This document shows, piece after piece, positions 1-12,430 of a stretch of 64,000 bases of DNA. This DNA is from Oreocharis arfaki (lineage: Eukaryota; Chordata; Aves; Passeriformes; Paramythiidae). The position numbers and the translations under genes were made by a program. The stretch spans positions 1,817,680-1,881,679 of the forward strand of contig VZRR01012752.1 in the NCBI GenBank assembly GCA_013398015.1, in the 5' to 3' direction. The notes below the pieces were generated by a model. It was given only the letters and a program-made list of their open reading frames with translations, was not told the DNA's origin and did no database searches. How positions within the stretch are numbered: the first letter of the stretch is position 1; every line of letters begins with the position of its first letter.

Positions 1-972
1 CAACTAGGCAGCCAGGCCCTACAAATGTGGGAAGGCTACCAGGGAAAGTGGAAAGTAATGGCTTACCAGGAAAAACAAAAGTCTGGTGCTAACACTGGTG
101 AGATTAACAAGGTAAGAATTTAAAGCCCAAAAAGCACCTCAGCTTCTTGTTTCCAGTTTTTGCCATTTATCATTGCAGGTACTAATGAGTACTACTTTTC
201 CACTATTTCCTTAATACTCATATGAAAAATTATTTTCATCTACCCATACCTGATAAGCATATCATATTCACTAGCATAAAGAAGTTTCTAGAACCACAGT
301 GACTTAAATAGACATTCCTGTCACAAAATTCATGTAAAGTAGAAGAAAAATGGAAATAAAATGAACGCAGGTTACAGAAGAAAGCAAAATAGCACAGGGA
401 GTGAAATATAGTACACCTGCAATTCCCAGCTTTTGGAAGGCCAAATTCTTCTGTGAAGCAAACTCTTCCAGAGGCCAACTAAGACATGAGTTCCTGTATC
501 AAAAGTTTGGTCAGCACAAAAGAATGACTGACACATAAGCTTCACTGACCCAACTACATCTGATGCAATTAGTGTCATCGTTTTAGCTAGTGCTTGATTT
601 GGACCATTAGTCTTAAATATTTTATGAAATGTTTAAAATTATATAGAACAGATGTACTCTGACTAAACATGAGTAGATTACTTAGTGGCCAACACTACAC
701 CTGACAACTGCAATATTTGAACAGCACAAACCTATAATTCCAGTTAACTAGTCTTTAAATTTGTTACAATCTTTCTCCAAGGAAAACAACTGCTCATTTT
801 TAGGCATCATTTTAGTACAGCCATTGTACTTTGTCACAGTCCTTTAACAAAAATACACAAAAAACCCAAAAAACCTTACAAAACATGAAAAATCCTTGTT
901 GTCATCTGTGACATGTATCCTATCTAAGTATTTCAATTATAACTGTGTGCTGACAATTTAGCAGGCCTCTTG

Positions 973-1000
973 TAATATCTGGCAGGGTAACCAGATATTA
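973..1000. repeat. Perfect 10-bp inverted repeat, 8-base spacer
   Basis: TAATATCTGG at 973-982 and its exact complement CCAGATATTA at 991-1000 flank an 8-base spacer. No flanking duplication or known element is visible. Confidence 0.8.
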
Positions 1001-4000
1001 TGTACTTCATCCCGAAAGTCAGAATCTATCACAACTGTATCATCAGTGAAGCCAAAACCAGGTCAGACTTTATATCAGTATAAGTCATTGTGTAAAAATT
1101 GTCCTCAGAACTTTTGCATATGGAGGAAGTTCAGAACAAAGCAAAAAGACCAAAACCAAATGCTGTTTATTTAAAACAAGCGGAGTGTAACTGCTACTTT
1201 ATGATACAATTAATCTCAGCAAACCAGTCAGTTTTCAAATTCAATACACATATTATATACAGGTATAGTCACACTTATCATATATAAACAGCACTTTTAC
1301 CTTCTGACAGTTATTATCTTGGGTAAATAACACTGCAACCCACAAAAATTTAGGAAAAGAAATGAAACCATCATCAGACCTTCTGACAGTTTTATCTTCG
1401 TGGTTATCGAGATTAAAATTAGATGGAAAATCTATTTTGTTTCCTTTCCCAGCGATTCAAAATCCTACTGATTTTGAAAAATGCTATCAATACTATGAAC
1501 ATCACTACTGGGACAGGTTAGGGCACAGGTAAACTTCAGGTGTGCCGGCGACCACATGCTCTTGCCTAGCATCATAGCTAAGGAATGTTATCTTACACTG
1601 TTCACTCCTCAGAACTAGAGATATCTTCTCACTCCCAATGCTGCTTATGTCATCTTGAGACATCCCAGGTTGTTTTCACAAAAACAGATTAAAAAAATAA
1701 TTCATTCTCAGTAACACTATTTTTCTACTTATGTTGCCAGTAGGAAGGATATGAACTTTATTTTCTAGTCAGTTGTTTTCCAACCTTATAAAATGCTTTT
1801 TGTTAAATGTGTATCAAAATAAGCATTTATCCCTTCTCCCATTCCTACAAGCAGTGTTGTAACATTTAACATCTCCCTTTTTTTTTTTGAAAGAAAGAAA
1901 GAAAATTTTGTGGAAGCACTGGAAAAAATAAAATGCAGAAGTCTTTCAAATCTGGATGCAAAGTTAGGGATGAAGATGGAAGAAACTGATATAACTGAAG
2001 ACAGACATAATTGAAGATTATTATTACTGAACGCTGATGCCAAGATACTTGTAAAACACCCAGCCTCCTTGGATAGCTGTGAATCTGGTAGATGAAGTGA
2101 CAAACCCTGAAGCTTCTGTGCACACCATTACTCTGATTTCAGAGGCATGTTAGCATCTTGGAAAAAGATTTTTAGAATCATCCTGGCAAAAATATGTATG
2201 AGTACTTCTTGTACAGTAGGTGAGTCCCACTAATGTCAGTGGATTTACTTGCCTGAGAGACTGGTAAGTCAAGATAAATTAGGGTGAGAATGATAGATCT
2301 AAGGTTAAATAAATGTTGACACCCATGCTTCAGTAATGAATTTTTGTTGTTGTTGCTTTATGAAACCTACAAAGCTACAAGGTATTTTCTTCCCAACTTT
2401 TAAGTCCATCCTTCCACAAAATATCACCACCTATCAAAACTCAAATTACATAATAAAATCTGCTTTGCTAAAAGGTATGAAGGGAACCTAACCTTAAGTT
2501 ACGGGGTTCACAGAAACTCTGAGCCATTTAACAGCAGTACATCTAGTGGGTTACTGCAAGTCTGGAAAGAGTAAATGACTAAACAAGAGCCATACAAAAC
2601 TCAATATCCCTAAAGTTACAGATCCCATTTATAATTTCAATCTGACTCTATATTTTTAAACAGATGTACCCAGCCAATATCTTTGTAATTAGTCTGTCAT
2701 ACACTGAATAGCAAATTTTCTCTGATGGACTCAATACCACATGCTCCCATACATGTCCGAAGTGGAGGGCACAATATAACCATTTTACAGAACTCTCAGG
2801 AATCAGACAGGAGCAGAATAAATCACTCTGTGAACAAGCTGTGTACCAGGCTTCATTAGTTATAATTACCCCCAAAATATGCTCAGCAGAATGCACACGT
2901 GTCATCTGGGAGTGACACACAATAGAGTGGGCAACTTATAAACTCCTCCAAGCACAGAAAGAGTCCATAAAACAACTGGCTTGTGCATTTGGATTCATGT
3001 GATAACACCTCCTATTGCATACGCCACCAGATGACACAGATGGGGCAAATCCAAACAAGGAACATTTCTTTTGTATAGGCATTGGACTTCATTTGATGCC
3101 TATTCAACCAACAAGCAGAGAAAGCTGAGTGTGAAACACAAGATCTTTGCCTTTTTTTTTATTTCCCAGATTGTGTTACACTTGCTCAAAATAATCAAAT
3201 GTATAGTTTTAAATACTTTGAACATAATGACTTACAGAAAAAAAACACAGTGCAACAAAACAAAACAAAACAGGATGTTAAATTTAACATACTCATGCAC
3301 AGGCAAAACCACTCATCCCCAAACTTCGACACTAAACATTTCCAATATAATACTAACCATCTCCCTTTCAAACATCATATTACCAAAAGAGGTAATACAA
3401 GATTTTCAACACCCATATCAGCAATTAGATCTATTATTTTCTGGAGAAAATAATATTAATTATGTTCATTTCCTTTAATGACTACTACAGAATCAACTAC
3501 ATTGCAATTATTGCAACACTAATCTCAACTTTCTCTGTAAACTTGTACTTTTTTTTTCTTCCTCCCATACTTTCAGCAAATCATAATAACTATTATTTGT
3601 CTGGGACATTCCGATCTCGTACTAAGTGCACCTCTTTTCCTCCTATTCTTGCTATTTACTTCTTTACATCCATATAGCATAGTGTTCCTGGTCATCTCAT
3701 TAAAAGTCTTTCCCCATCTTTTCTGTAGTTTTCTATTATTGCTGTAGTTTTCTATTAGTCTACACTGCTACTGAGTATATCCACAGAAAAACATTGGTGT
3801 ATTTGTTCACTGTAATAAAAACAAGCTCTAGCTCAAAGGGAAACTGATATTCATATGTAGTTCACTGTACAGACTGATTTAATGGCAACTATAATGTTCT
3901 AGTTAAACATGCTCATACATGTCAGTACTTTAATATAAACATGGAAATATATATTGTTTGGATGTTACATGTGTAGGATAGCGCATGTGTACACATACTG

Positions 4001-5718
4001 ACATGAATGCCCCTATGTCTATTTACTTTGGTATTCAAGTGTATAAACACATGGAAATAGACTCACAGAAAAATACACACAGATGTATGTGCACACATTC
4101 AAGAAGTATCCTACACCTTTAGGTGGCATATTCAGTGCTTGTACTGTTTTACATTTCTGATGTGCTGTTAAAGAACTATGTAATATAACTGCATCTGTTA
4201 GCTACTACCAAGAAAACCCAGAAAGTAACTCCAAACCTCTGAGTGTAGAATACATTTAAATTAGCAGTATTAACCACATGCCACTGAGCTCTGTGAAACC
4301 ACTCTTACCCACAAAATAGATCCTCAGTTATTTTGACAGAGTGGAATCTAGCGGAAGTTCATACACTTCCGAGTGGTAACATGAACTGCCACAGAGCTGA
4401 GTATATCCACAATACCTAAGATCAATTAAGGTCTATCACAAATAGCATCCATTAACCTGTGATCTGTCAGATCTGTGCCTCAGTAACACTGTGTGGATGT
4501 AAGCAAGGACAGAATTTGCCCCACTTGGCCCCATTTCTGTGTAGTGCAACCAAGAGGTCAGCTTCAGCATTCATGCATTCAACACCAGCAAACTCCGTAG
4601 AGTGCTCACAGGCACAGCAGCAGCAATTTCCTATTTTTAAAAGATCAGAGAAGCAAAAACGATTTGTGGATGCAAGTGCTATGGTATTACTTGAAGTCAC
4701 TGCCTTCTTTTCTTTTCTTTTTTTTTTCTTTTTAAAGAAACAGATATTGAAACTATCCCAGCTAATAATTTCATTCTGACACTTGAGTTTAAAAGGTTAA
4801 GTTACTATCTGAAGAAAGGTAATCTGACTGCCTTTCATAGCAGCCTGCAAGCTCTGCAATCTGCATAGAGAGGGGCATTTGTCATCATTAGCTGAGCAGT
4901 GACAGCTGGCACCTAGGGTGTCCCAGATTTAAGAAGTGGCAAAGGCACTCTTTTGCCTTAAGTTGCCATCAAGTACAGCATGTTTCATAAGGAGCAATAT
5001 TTTCCTCTTGTTATAGACTATGAAGCAACAGCAGTGAATGCATCTGTATTTTTTTCAGCATGGAGAACTGGCTGATGTACAATTAGCAGTTGCCTTTAGA
5101 CAACAAGACACCAGGTTTATTCTATGAGCAAATATCCAATTCACGTCACTTGAAAATAACTACAATTGGCTTAAAATTAGGGCAGTATATTTTCCTTCAG
5201 AGATATTTCAGACTGATGGATTTGTAGATTTTATTTATGGACACAACAAACTGCGAATAAAACACAGTTTTTAACTAGAGGTATAGTACTGTCACTCTAA
5301 GCTAGGAGTGCCTAATTGTTTAAAGGAGACAGGTTATTAGTTATAGGGAAAAAACAGTCCTACACTGGCATACAATCTAATGCTGTACATTAATGCTATG
5401 AAAGAATACCTGATGGAGCACTATTTTAATAGCAGCTTTAGAAATTTAAAGTATATTCTCATAGTGTATTTAGTAGCTAAATATGATGCAATATTTTTTT
5501 TTCAAAACAGTTCCATGGAATTTTGCAAATGTATTCATATTTAAGTGTCTATTTAACAAATGGAATGTGTAGAAATCTATGAAAAAAGTTGTCTTCATAC
5601 CACCATCAATAATTCAATCTATGAAAGACTGAATAAATGGTTTATAAACATTAAGAGACTCCGACTTGGTTGTTTTTACAAAAACAAAATACAAAACTTA
5701 AAATTAATATACCATGAC

Positions 5719-5808
5719 ATGAAACAAACAAACAAACAAAAACACTCAGCAAAACAACCAACCAACAGAAAACCAAACAGAATTCAGAAAAGCAAACACA
5801 AAAAAACC
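5719..5808. repeat. (AAAC)n / AAC-rich low-complexity tract
   Basis: Starts as a clean (CAAA) microsatellite and degrades into about 90 bases of A and C with almost no T on the plus strand. This is low-complexity sequence, probably an old expanded A-rich tail. Confidence 0.75.
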
Positions 5809-6255
5809 CTCATTTCTCCACAGTCTCTCAAGTTTGGAAACATAATCCATAATGCTAGATTTTGCATTATTATGTAAAATAGTTTTTCACAAATAAAACT
5901 AATTTTTGTGTTAATGTAAAATCTATGCAAATACATGCAGTCATTTATCAGGCAAGCTGACAAGCATTCCATATTGGAGAGGGAAAATGAAACTGCCTCA
6001 AGAATAGAGGCAATTAATTATTTCTGTATTTTCTCTTCCTCTGTCTTGAGGCACAGAAGTTATCCATCCAGTTAAAACAGCAAATGAAATAAAGAGATTT
6101 TTTTTTTTATTTAAACACATATGGCTTTTGCCTGCAATACTGATCACCACAAGGTCTACAGATGCCCGTGGCTAAATTGTACACTGGCAGATGCACACAA
6201 GGGAAAACTGTGTTAATGCAGCGTGGTGAACAAAACAAATGAAGAACTGAATTTT

Positions 6256-6280
6256 GGGGGGTGGGGATAGAGGGTGAGGG
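6256..6280 (+). other. G-quadruplex motif
   Basis: Four G tracts on the plus strand: G6 at 6256-6261, G4 at 6263-6266, G3 at 6272-6274 and G3 at 6278-6280, with loops of 1, 5 and 3. It lies in the template strand for NBEA. Confidence 0.6.
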
Positions 6281-8145
6281 AGAGAGGACATTTTTACCAT
6301 GTTGAGATACAGTTTGCCTACAAAGCGTGGATTAGGTTAGCCAAAGATGTAACCTAAAAAGTTTCTTCTCATCCCCAATGTCAAAAATCTGAACAGTACA
6401 TATAGAAGAAAACATCCATGTAGACCCATGCAGTTTTCCAATGTACGGATTATAAATAATGAACTTGCCAAGATAAATGGTTATATTATTTCATCTTTAC
6501 AATTAAGGACTAATAATACATAATGAATGTACTCACAGAATATAATGAGAAAACTGTTGTCCAACATACTTGCTGTCATTTTTTACCGATTTAAAGAAGC
6601 AATGGCTTGAAGTGTAGGGGAAAATGGCAAGCATTATGGCACAACTTAGCATATGCCATATACTCGTCTGTGCTTCAGAGGGCTAGTTAGATTTCTGCAC
6701 TTATTAGCTTTCCTTTGGATAAGATTATTTAAAGAAAAAAAATGAAGTGAAAATTGAAGCCAGTTTATTCCTGGAAATAATTTGCATAAGAAAACAAAAA
6801 ATTGAAATGGTAAAATATTTACTGAAAATAAGACAGAACCATGTTGATCACAGGAACTCCTCTCTTACTAGGCCTACACACACTGCATAACCCCATTAAA
6901 ATCAGTATTGACCTTGGAAAATAGTAAAACTCCCCAATTTTTCCCCTGAAAGTTTTCTTTAATTTTATAAAATAGTTATTTTGTATCAACTAAAACAGTA
7001 AATAAAGAAGATTCATAAATGTGAAGTAATAAAGATATCTCCTTTTCCTCATCTAAAACTAAGGAGTCTTAAGAGACACCATTGTCATCACCCTAACAGA
7101 TACACTGTAATTTTTTATGTTCTTTTCAATGGCACTAATGTATTATAAATGATAACATGTCCAAAAGGCAAAATCTATTTCAACTATCAAGAAATATTTA
7201 TAGCAATATTCCTTTCAGATAAACAGGTATTTCCACAAGCTAATATTTCTCTTTCAACAATTTGATTGGATATTTATGAAATTACAAGACTACATGCTAT
7301 TTCTATAGCCTTTCTCATTTCAGGGACACCAGCACTATGCCACAAAGGATCCACTTCTTTACATTCTGTCCTAGAGCTGGCCTAACAACTGGTAGGGAAA
7401 AGTAGGAAGAATAGTAGGTGATGTAGGCTAAATTTTCGAATTCAACTAAGAGGACAACTGGAGTGGTTTGCTGCTCTTAGTAAGAGACTCAAATTTCTCC
7501 TAGTTAAAGTATTGTGTTCTACAATGACAATGTTCCACCAGTTAAAAAAAAAAGAAAAAGTTCAGAATGGTGATGAGAAAATATTTTAAAGGCCAAAAGA
7601 TCTAAGTATCTTGTTTTTTCTGAACAGATTTCACCTCCTCTTCCTTAAATAATAAGTTGGTTAATGTGTTTATATTACAGTTACATTAGGATACTCTTAC
7701 GAACAATAAGCACAACAACCTTAAGGTTGCTTATATTTAATACTGCTAAAAGACTCTGTAGCTTTAGAGAGTTTAGAAATAGTCTCTATTTAGAAATACT
7801 CATGTGAAAGTAGATGAAAAAATATAGTTTTAATGGAGAATCTGAAAGCATAATCTTTCATTTGTTTCTCTGAATAACCTCACCCTCCTCATAAGGAGGG
7901 GCATTTTTGCGAGAGGATGTTGTTAAAATGTGGACAAAACAGCACAGTCCTTTCTCAAGAAGCTATTTTAACACTGTGGCTAAAGTGCAATGAAATAATA
8001 GGGAAGTGCTGCTTGACAGAAGTGTAGATATTTGAGCCAAAAATGTATTTCCTCACCAATGCGTGCATTTGATACATTAAATATTTTAGAGGCTCACTGT
8101 ATTTCATCCTCTTTAAATGTTAGCCTCCAAGTGTTACCCTGTTTT

Positions 8146-8227
8146 GGCCCTGATTCTGCCCATGATGTCACGGGCGCTTTTAGGCTCCCAGTGAAGTGCA
8201 CGGGCAGTTATTTGCAGGATCAGGGCC
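8146..8227. mobile_element. Short MITE-like element with 14-bp terminal inverted repeats
   Basis: GGCCCTGATTCTGC at 8146-8159 is matched (13 of 14) by the complement of GCAGGATCAGGGCC at 8214-8227. The 82-base unit resembles short non-autonomous DNA transposons of sauropsids whose ends read GGGCCTGATYCTGC (Chompy-like, Harbinger-related, from memory). Flanking T runs could hide a 3-bp target duplication. No transposase is present. Confidence 0.5.
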
Positions 8228-9145
8228 TTCATAAGGTTCAATGAAACGTATTAATCACTCACAACCAACTCACTCAACTCCTCCCCTCACCGTTATTTGG
8301 AAAGAAAATATTGGAGAACTATACACTACATTAAAAATAATAGTCTGCATTGAAATATTTTAGGTATGTCCTTTCATAGCTAAATCAAGATGAAATGAGT
8401 TACACAGGTAATTCACCATACTCTTGTTATTGTAAAGAGAGAGGATAAAGTTTCATTTTGAATTGGAGATTGAATAAGATGCCCAAAGTATTGGCAGCAT
8501 GAAAATCAGCACTAAACACATCATATGACCAAATGTATACAAAAAAAAATGGTGCTTACTTATAACTTCATATTGGCCAGTGTTCAAAGGTGTTAAACAA
8601 TGTCTTCTGCTAATTTCAGTATCTTCAGCAACTACTGACAAGATGATGTAGCTTAGTTTGCTGGTCAATATGAAACCAGGTTACAGAAAAGCACCACTCA
8701 CAAAAATGAGTATGTTCAAGACATACCACCCTCCCATTCTGACTGGGCTAATAAGATGTTGGGTTACCCTAAGACATAGCATATTGTGTGATGCCATAAT
8801 TTATATAGTGACGCATTTCAAACACTCCCCCACTTCAATTTCAACATACATTTTCTAACACTCTAGTCCTCTCTTGTATTCCAGGACTAAAGTTACTAAG
8901 GGGAAAGATTAGTTTAGACATGAATTCTCCAGAAGCTGCTCATCCAACAGTTACAGCTTTATTTTCAAGAGCAACATTCAGTATTTTCAGTCATTTAATC
9001 ATATACAGCAATAGAGAGTAATGAGAGTTCCACAGCGTTGGATGACCCACTACAGATGTAGTAGATTAGGAGGCACTAATCCCCACTGATTCCACACTCC
9101 TCTAGCAGTTCAGCAAAAAAAGAACATTCTCCAAGCTGGAGATCC

Positions 9146-9184
9146 TAAAAAAAAACAAAAACAAAAACAAAAAAACCAAAAAAC
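9146..9184. repeat. (AAAAAC)n A-rich tract
   Basis: Imperfect tandem A5C units on the plus strand. It could be a decayed retroposon tail, but I see no body next to it. Confidence 0.7.
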
Positions 9185-10553
9185 CACCAATGCTGGACTG
9201 CTTAAATAAAATGTTGTACTATAAGGAATGTCTGGATTTGGAGAAGCTGATGGATAAGTGAACCAAATGAATAATTCAATGTTTTTTTTCCTGCTTACAT
9301 GTTTCTGCAGTTCTAGCCAAAATCACAGTTTTGCAAGCTCCATGTCTACTTTTGAAACATAACATTTTAGAGAAAACAAATCAATTACTGTTTTTCCCCT
9401 TAACAGATTGCAGATTAGAGGAATTTAAAGCATTAACAGTTCATCTGTAAGACCTAGGATGACCAAGTCCAACAGTAATGCAAACTCTCTTCATGTTTTT
9501 CTTTTATTTTTAATAGGAAGCAAACACATACACGTTAAGTTTAACACTAACGAATGCTAATTGTGTCCTGTAAAAGGAACTATGCCGTAATTTCTCAAAA
9601 AAAAAAAAATTGCATAAAATTTTTCACAACAGAGGACAAATGTTTGTATACCAAAATATGCAAAACTTGGTACCCACAAATCTTAGCAATGAAGTGTATA
9701 CATTTCTTAAAATTGCAATTTTGCGAACATTATAGCAACTTACATTTAAACTTTTCAGTTGTTCTTGAATTTGAAAGTGGAGGCAAAAAGTAAACTACAA
9801 AATAAGAATACAGAAAATTGAAGGTACCATCAACTTCTATCACAAACAAAAAGATGCTGCCTATTTTATATAATATGACACATACAGCAAACCCAGCACA
9901 AATATCTGTCTTTAGTTTTCCTACTTGGGAAAAAAAAAAAAAAGTGAATTTATTGTTGCCGGCAGGATGATATGGATGAAATAACCAGGAAGAATTGAGG
10001 GGGGAAGGGGAGAAAGAGGAGCCAAGAAATCAGATACATTCAATGAGCCTTCAAACTCACTTCAGCAGTAGGGATAAATAATTTAATCAACTCGGCTTCA
10101 TTTTTTTTCTTCCTACCTCCCTAGTGCAATTGGCAGATATTAAAAAATAAAACTTTAAAATTCATGAGCAGTTGTGTGTGGAAGAACTATCACTATATAA
10201 TAAGAAATATAAAGTGATATCCATGCAAGCCCTTTGTGTAGATATGCATCTGCATGTGCATTTTAACTCACACTTTTTGCCATATGAAAAATAAATTATT
10301 GGTTAAATTTATATGTACGGCAATTTTTTATTTCCCAAATTGCAATTTGGGGATGTGGGCGCGTACAAAGATTTTCAACACCATTTGGCTTTTTGGCTAA
10401 CACGAGCACTACATGACAAGGCAATGTAGTTTGAAAGATTTGAAATAACAAGCAGAGCTCAACAAATACTGCTATAGTACCTCCTAATTAGGGGAAATAT
10501 CTGGAAAACAGCAGTTTGGTAAAAGTCACCAATATCATATGGCACCACTGTCA

Positions 10554-10600
10554 TGACAAATGATCAATCATCATTTTAATGAGGCGACTTTAATCCTGAT
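10554..10600. promoter_or_regulatory. Candidate enhancer: TALE/Hox and TAATCC motif cluster
   Basis: Within 45 bases lie TGACA (10554-10558, MEIS-like), TGATCAATCA (10561-10570, PBX-like), TAATGA (10577-10582) and TAATCC (10591-10596, K50 homeodomain). It sits about 3.3 kb upstream of the MAB21L1 promoter. The motifs are read directly; function is inferred. Confidence 0.35.
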
Positions 10601-11522
10601 TTTCCAAAACAACTTAATACTCAATAAACCCAGTAGAAATAAAATTCATTGCTGAAAAGGTGTTCCTTTTCTAGTTTACACAGGACACATTAATATCTAC
10701 AGAGAAAAAATAACTGCAGTAAGTGGTCAGAAGCTTTGAAAAATATCTAATTTTTATATCATATACAGTCATATAGATAATAATTTTCGACATCTAAACC
10801 AACTGACTTCTTGTCATATTAAACGACTGGGTCACTTCAACAGTCTCATTTCAGTGGTGTCTGTGATGCCTAAGCACACAAAATTTTAAACTATTAGATG
10901 TTTGGTGTGTGAAATGAAATGATGGAGTGAAGTTAATAGCAACCTTCAGTGTAAAACATAACCCGGCCAAGGCTAAATCTAGTATTTCTCATAGCCACCG
11001 AGATACAATAAATACGTATAACCTGCATTACTTGATATCATAGCCTAATCTCAGCATTATACACTGAAAACTCGATTCAGCATATAAAACGTAATTTTTG
11101 TTTCAATTAATTTTGCCATATTATGAATGTTACGACTTCTGGCAGCTTAAAGGTACGACCTTTCCACTTTTGCCTTTAGCAACTGGAATTGCCAAGGTAA
11201 AACCCACGGGGCAAAAATAAGCCAAACCCGGCCCGGAACATCCCCATCGCTAAAGTGCAGCTGTGAGGCTCCTACAACGCAGGGAAGTTGAGGGGTGCCC
11301 CCACCGCAGGAAAGGGCTGTTCCCTCGGCGGGAAAGGGAAGAAGGGACAACCTTTTGTCCGCCCGTTGTAACTTTCGGTTTTATCCGGCGCTGGTCTGTG
11401 ACCCTGCGAGAAAGGGGCTCTTTGACATTTCCATCCCAAAGAAGCCGCCCCCAACACGGCAGCGCCGGCAATTTCGAGCCAGACGGCCCCGGGACCAGCG
11501 GCCTCCGCCCGGGGCGGGAACC

Positions 11523-11548
11523 GGGGCCGGGATTGGGGCCGCCGTGGG
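11523..11548 (+). other. G-quadruplex motif next to the assembly gap
   Basis: G tracts at 11523-11526, 11529-11531, 11535-11538 and 11546-11548 with loops of 2, 3 and 7 bases. It lies 26 bases before the gap. Confidence 0.6.
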
Positions 11549-11574
11549 CCTTCCCCCGCACCAGCGGGTCCCCG

Positions 11575-11618
11575 NNNNNNNNNNNNNNNNNNNNNNNNNN
11601 NNNNNNNNNNNNNNNNNN
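11575..11618. other. Assembly gap (44 N) inside the CpG island
   Basis: Forty-four unknown bases. The gap directly follows a quadruplex-prone stretch, a common cause of sequencing dropout. Single N bases also occur at 14233 and 18044. Confidence 0.99.
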
Positions 11619-12091
11619 TGGTCCCAACTTGACCGCTTTTCCTTCCTGTGCACAGCCCAGCCGTGCCCTGCTGCGGCCAACGCCGCCCCGTGTCTGAGGC
11701 CACGTCGAGACCGCCATCGCCCGCGGCTCCGAGGGGCGGGCTGGGCCGTGCCGGGCCCCATCCTGGGGCAGCGGGGCGGGATGTGCCGGGCCGGAGAGGT
11801 GCCTCCCCCTCCCCGCCCGCTGCCGGGGCCGGTGGCGGTGCCGCCGAGCCGGCTCTGGGTGCGCCGGCCTCCGCAGAAGGGGGAAGAGGGCCGACCTCCG
11901 CCCCCGCCGCGGCCCCGCCGCCGAGCAGGCTCCCCGCGCAGCCGGGTGCGGCCGCCGGTAGGAGCGGCGGAGAGGCGCCCGCCTGTCCCCTCGGAGCCAG
12001 CTCGAACCCCTGGAAGTGCCTGCTCCGGGAAGGCTGGGGCAGCCAGCCCCTGGAGCCCGCAGCGCCGCGGCCGCGCACGCCACCACCCCGC

Positions 12092-12124
12092 GGGGGAGGA
12101 GAGAGAAGGAGAGAGGGAGGGAGG
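12092..12124 (+). repeat. Polypurine (GA-rich) tract in the CpG island
   Basis: About 33 bases of uninterrupted A/G on the plus strand with G triplets near its end. It could form triplex DNA or bind GAGA/MAZ-type factors. The composition is certain; the role is not. Confidence 0.6.
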
Positions 12125-12430
12125 CGGCAGCCTCGGGCCCGCGGTAGGGACGGCGGCAGCGGCCGGCGACTGCGCTCCTCGGCGGCCGCTCGGGAGGCAC
12201 CAGGACCGGGCGCTCTGTGCCGGTGCCGCTGCCGCCGCCGGGGGGAGGCATGCTTGTCCCGCCCGGCCCCTGGCCGGGAAACTAACCGGAGGAGGGAGAA
12301 AACCCGGGAAAAAACTGCCTCCTCTCCGCCCCAAACAGCCAGAAAGCGGTCGCCCTTCTCCTGCGGCCAAGGGCTGCGGCCGAGAAGAGGTAAGCTGCTT
12401 CGGGAGGACCTGTCACCTGCAGTTTTTCAG

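Larger units (their letters stand above)
1..11140 (-). other. NBEA intron, distal part: AT-rich, no coding sequence seen
   Basis: This is the part of the intron downstream of the exon at 18210-18346 that runs off the left edge. It is AT-rich throughout, with only short, stop-ridden reading frames and no codon pattern I recognise. Supported contents are small: a perfect inverted repeat near 980, a 79-base-spaced direct repeat (1299-1320 and 1378-1398), an AAC-rich tract near 5719-5808, a G-quadruplex motif near 6256, a short hairpin at 7883-7900, a MITE-like element at 8146-8227, an A-rich tract near 9146, and a homeodomain-rich patch near 10554. No neurobeachin exon was found here. Confidence 0.7.
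11200..12430. promoter_or_regulatory. CpG island upstream of MAB21L1
   Basis: A sharp switch from AT-rich intron to sequence dense in CpG, with GC boxes (GGGCGGG, CCGCCC), G-quadruplex and polypurine stretches. It ends near 12430. On the plus strand it carries a strong splice donor, AAGAG|GTAAGC, at 12389/12390. Open frames across it (one spans about 400 codons) use all frames on both strands and include the gap, so they reflect a lack of stops in GC-rich DNA. I read it as an alternative promoter or regulatory island, about 1.5 kb before the TATA promoter of MAB21L1. Confidence 0.65.

Noticed and set aside
7883..7900. CCCTCCT-CATA-AGGAGGG hairpin followed by a T run, resembling a bacterial terminator
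   Set aside because: The context is a vertebrate intron, so intrinsic terminators are not relevant; kept only as a chance hairpin.
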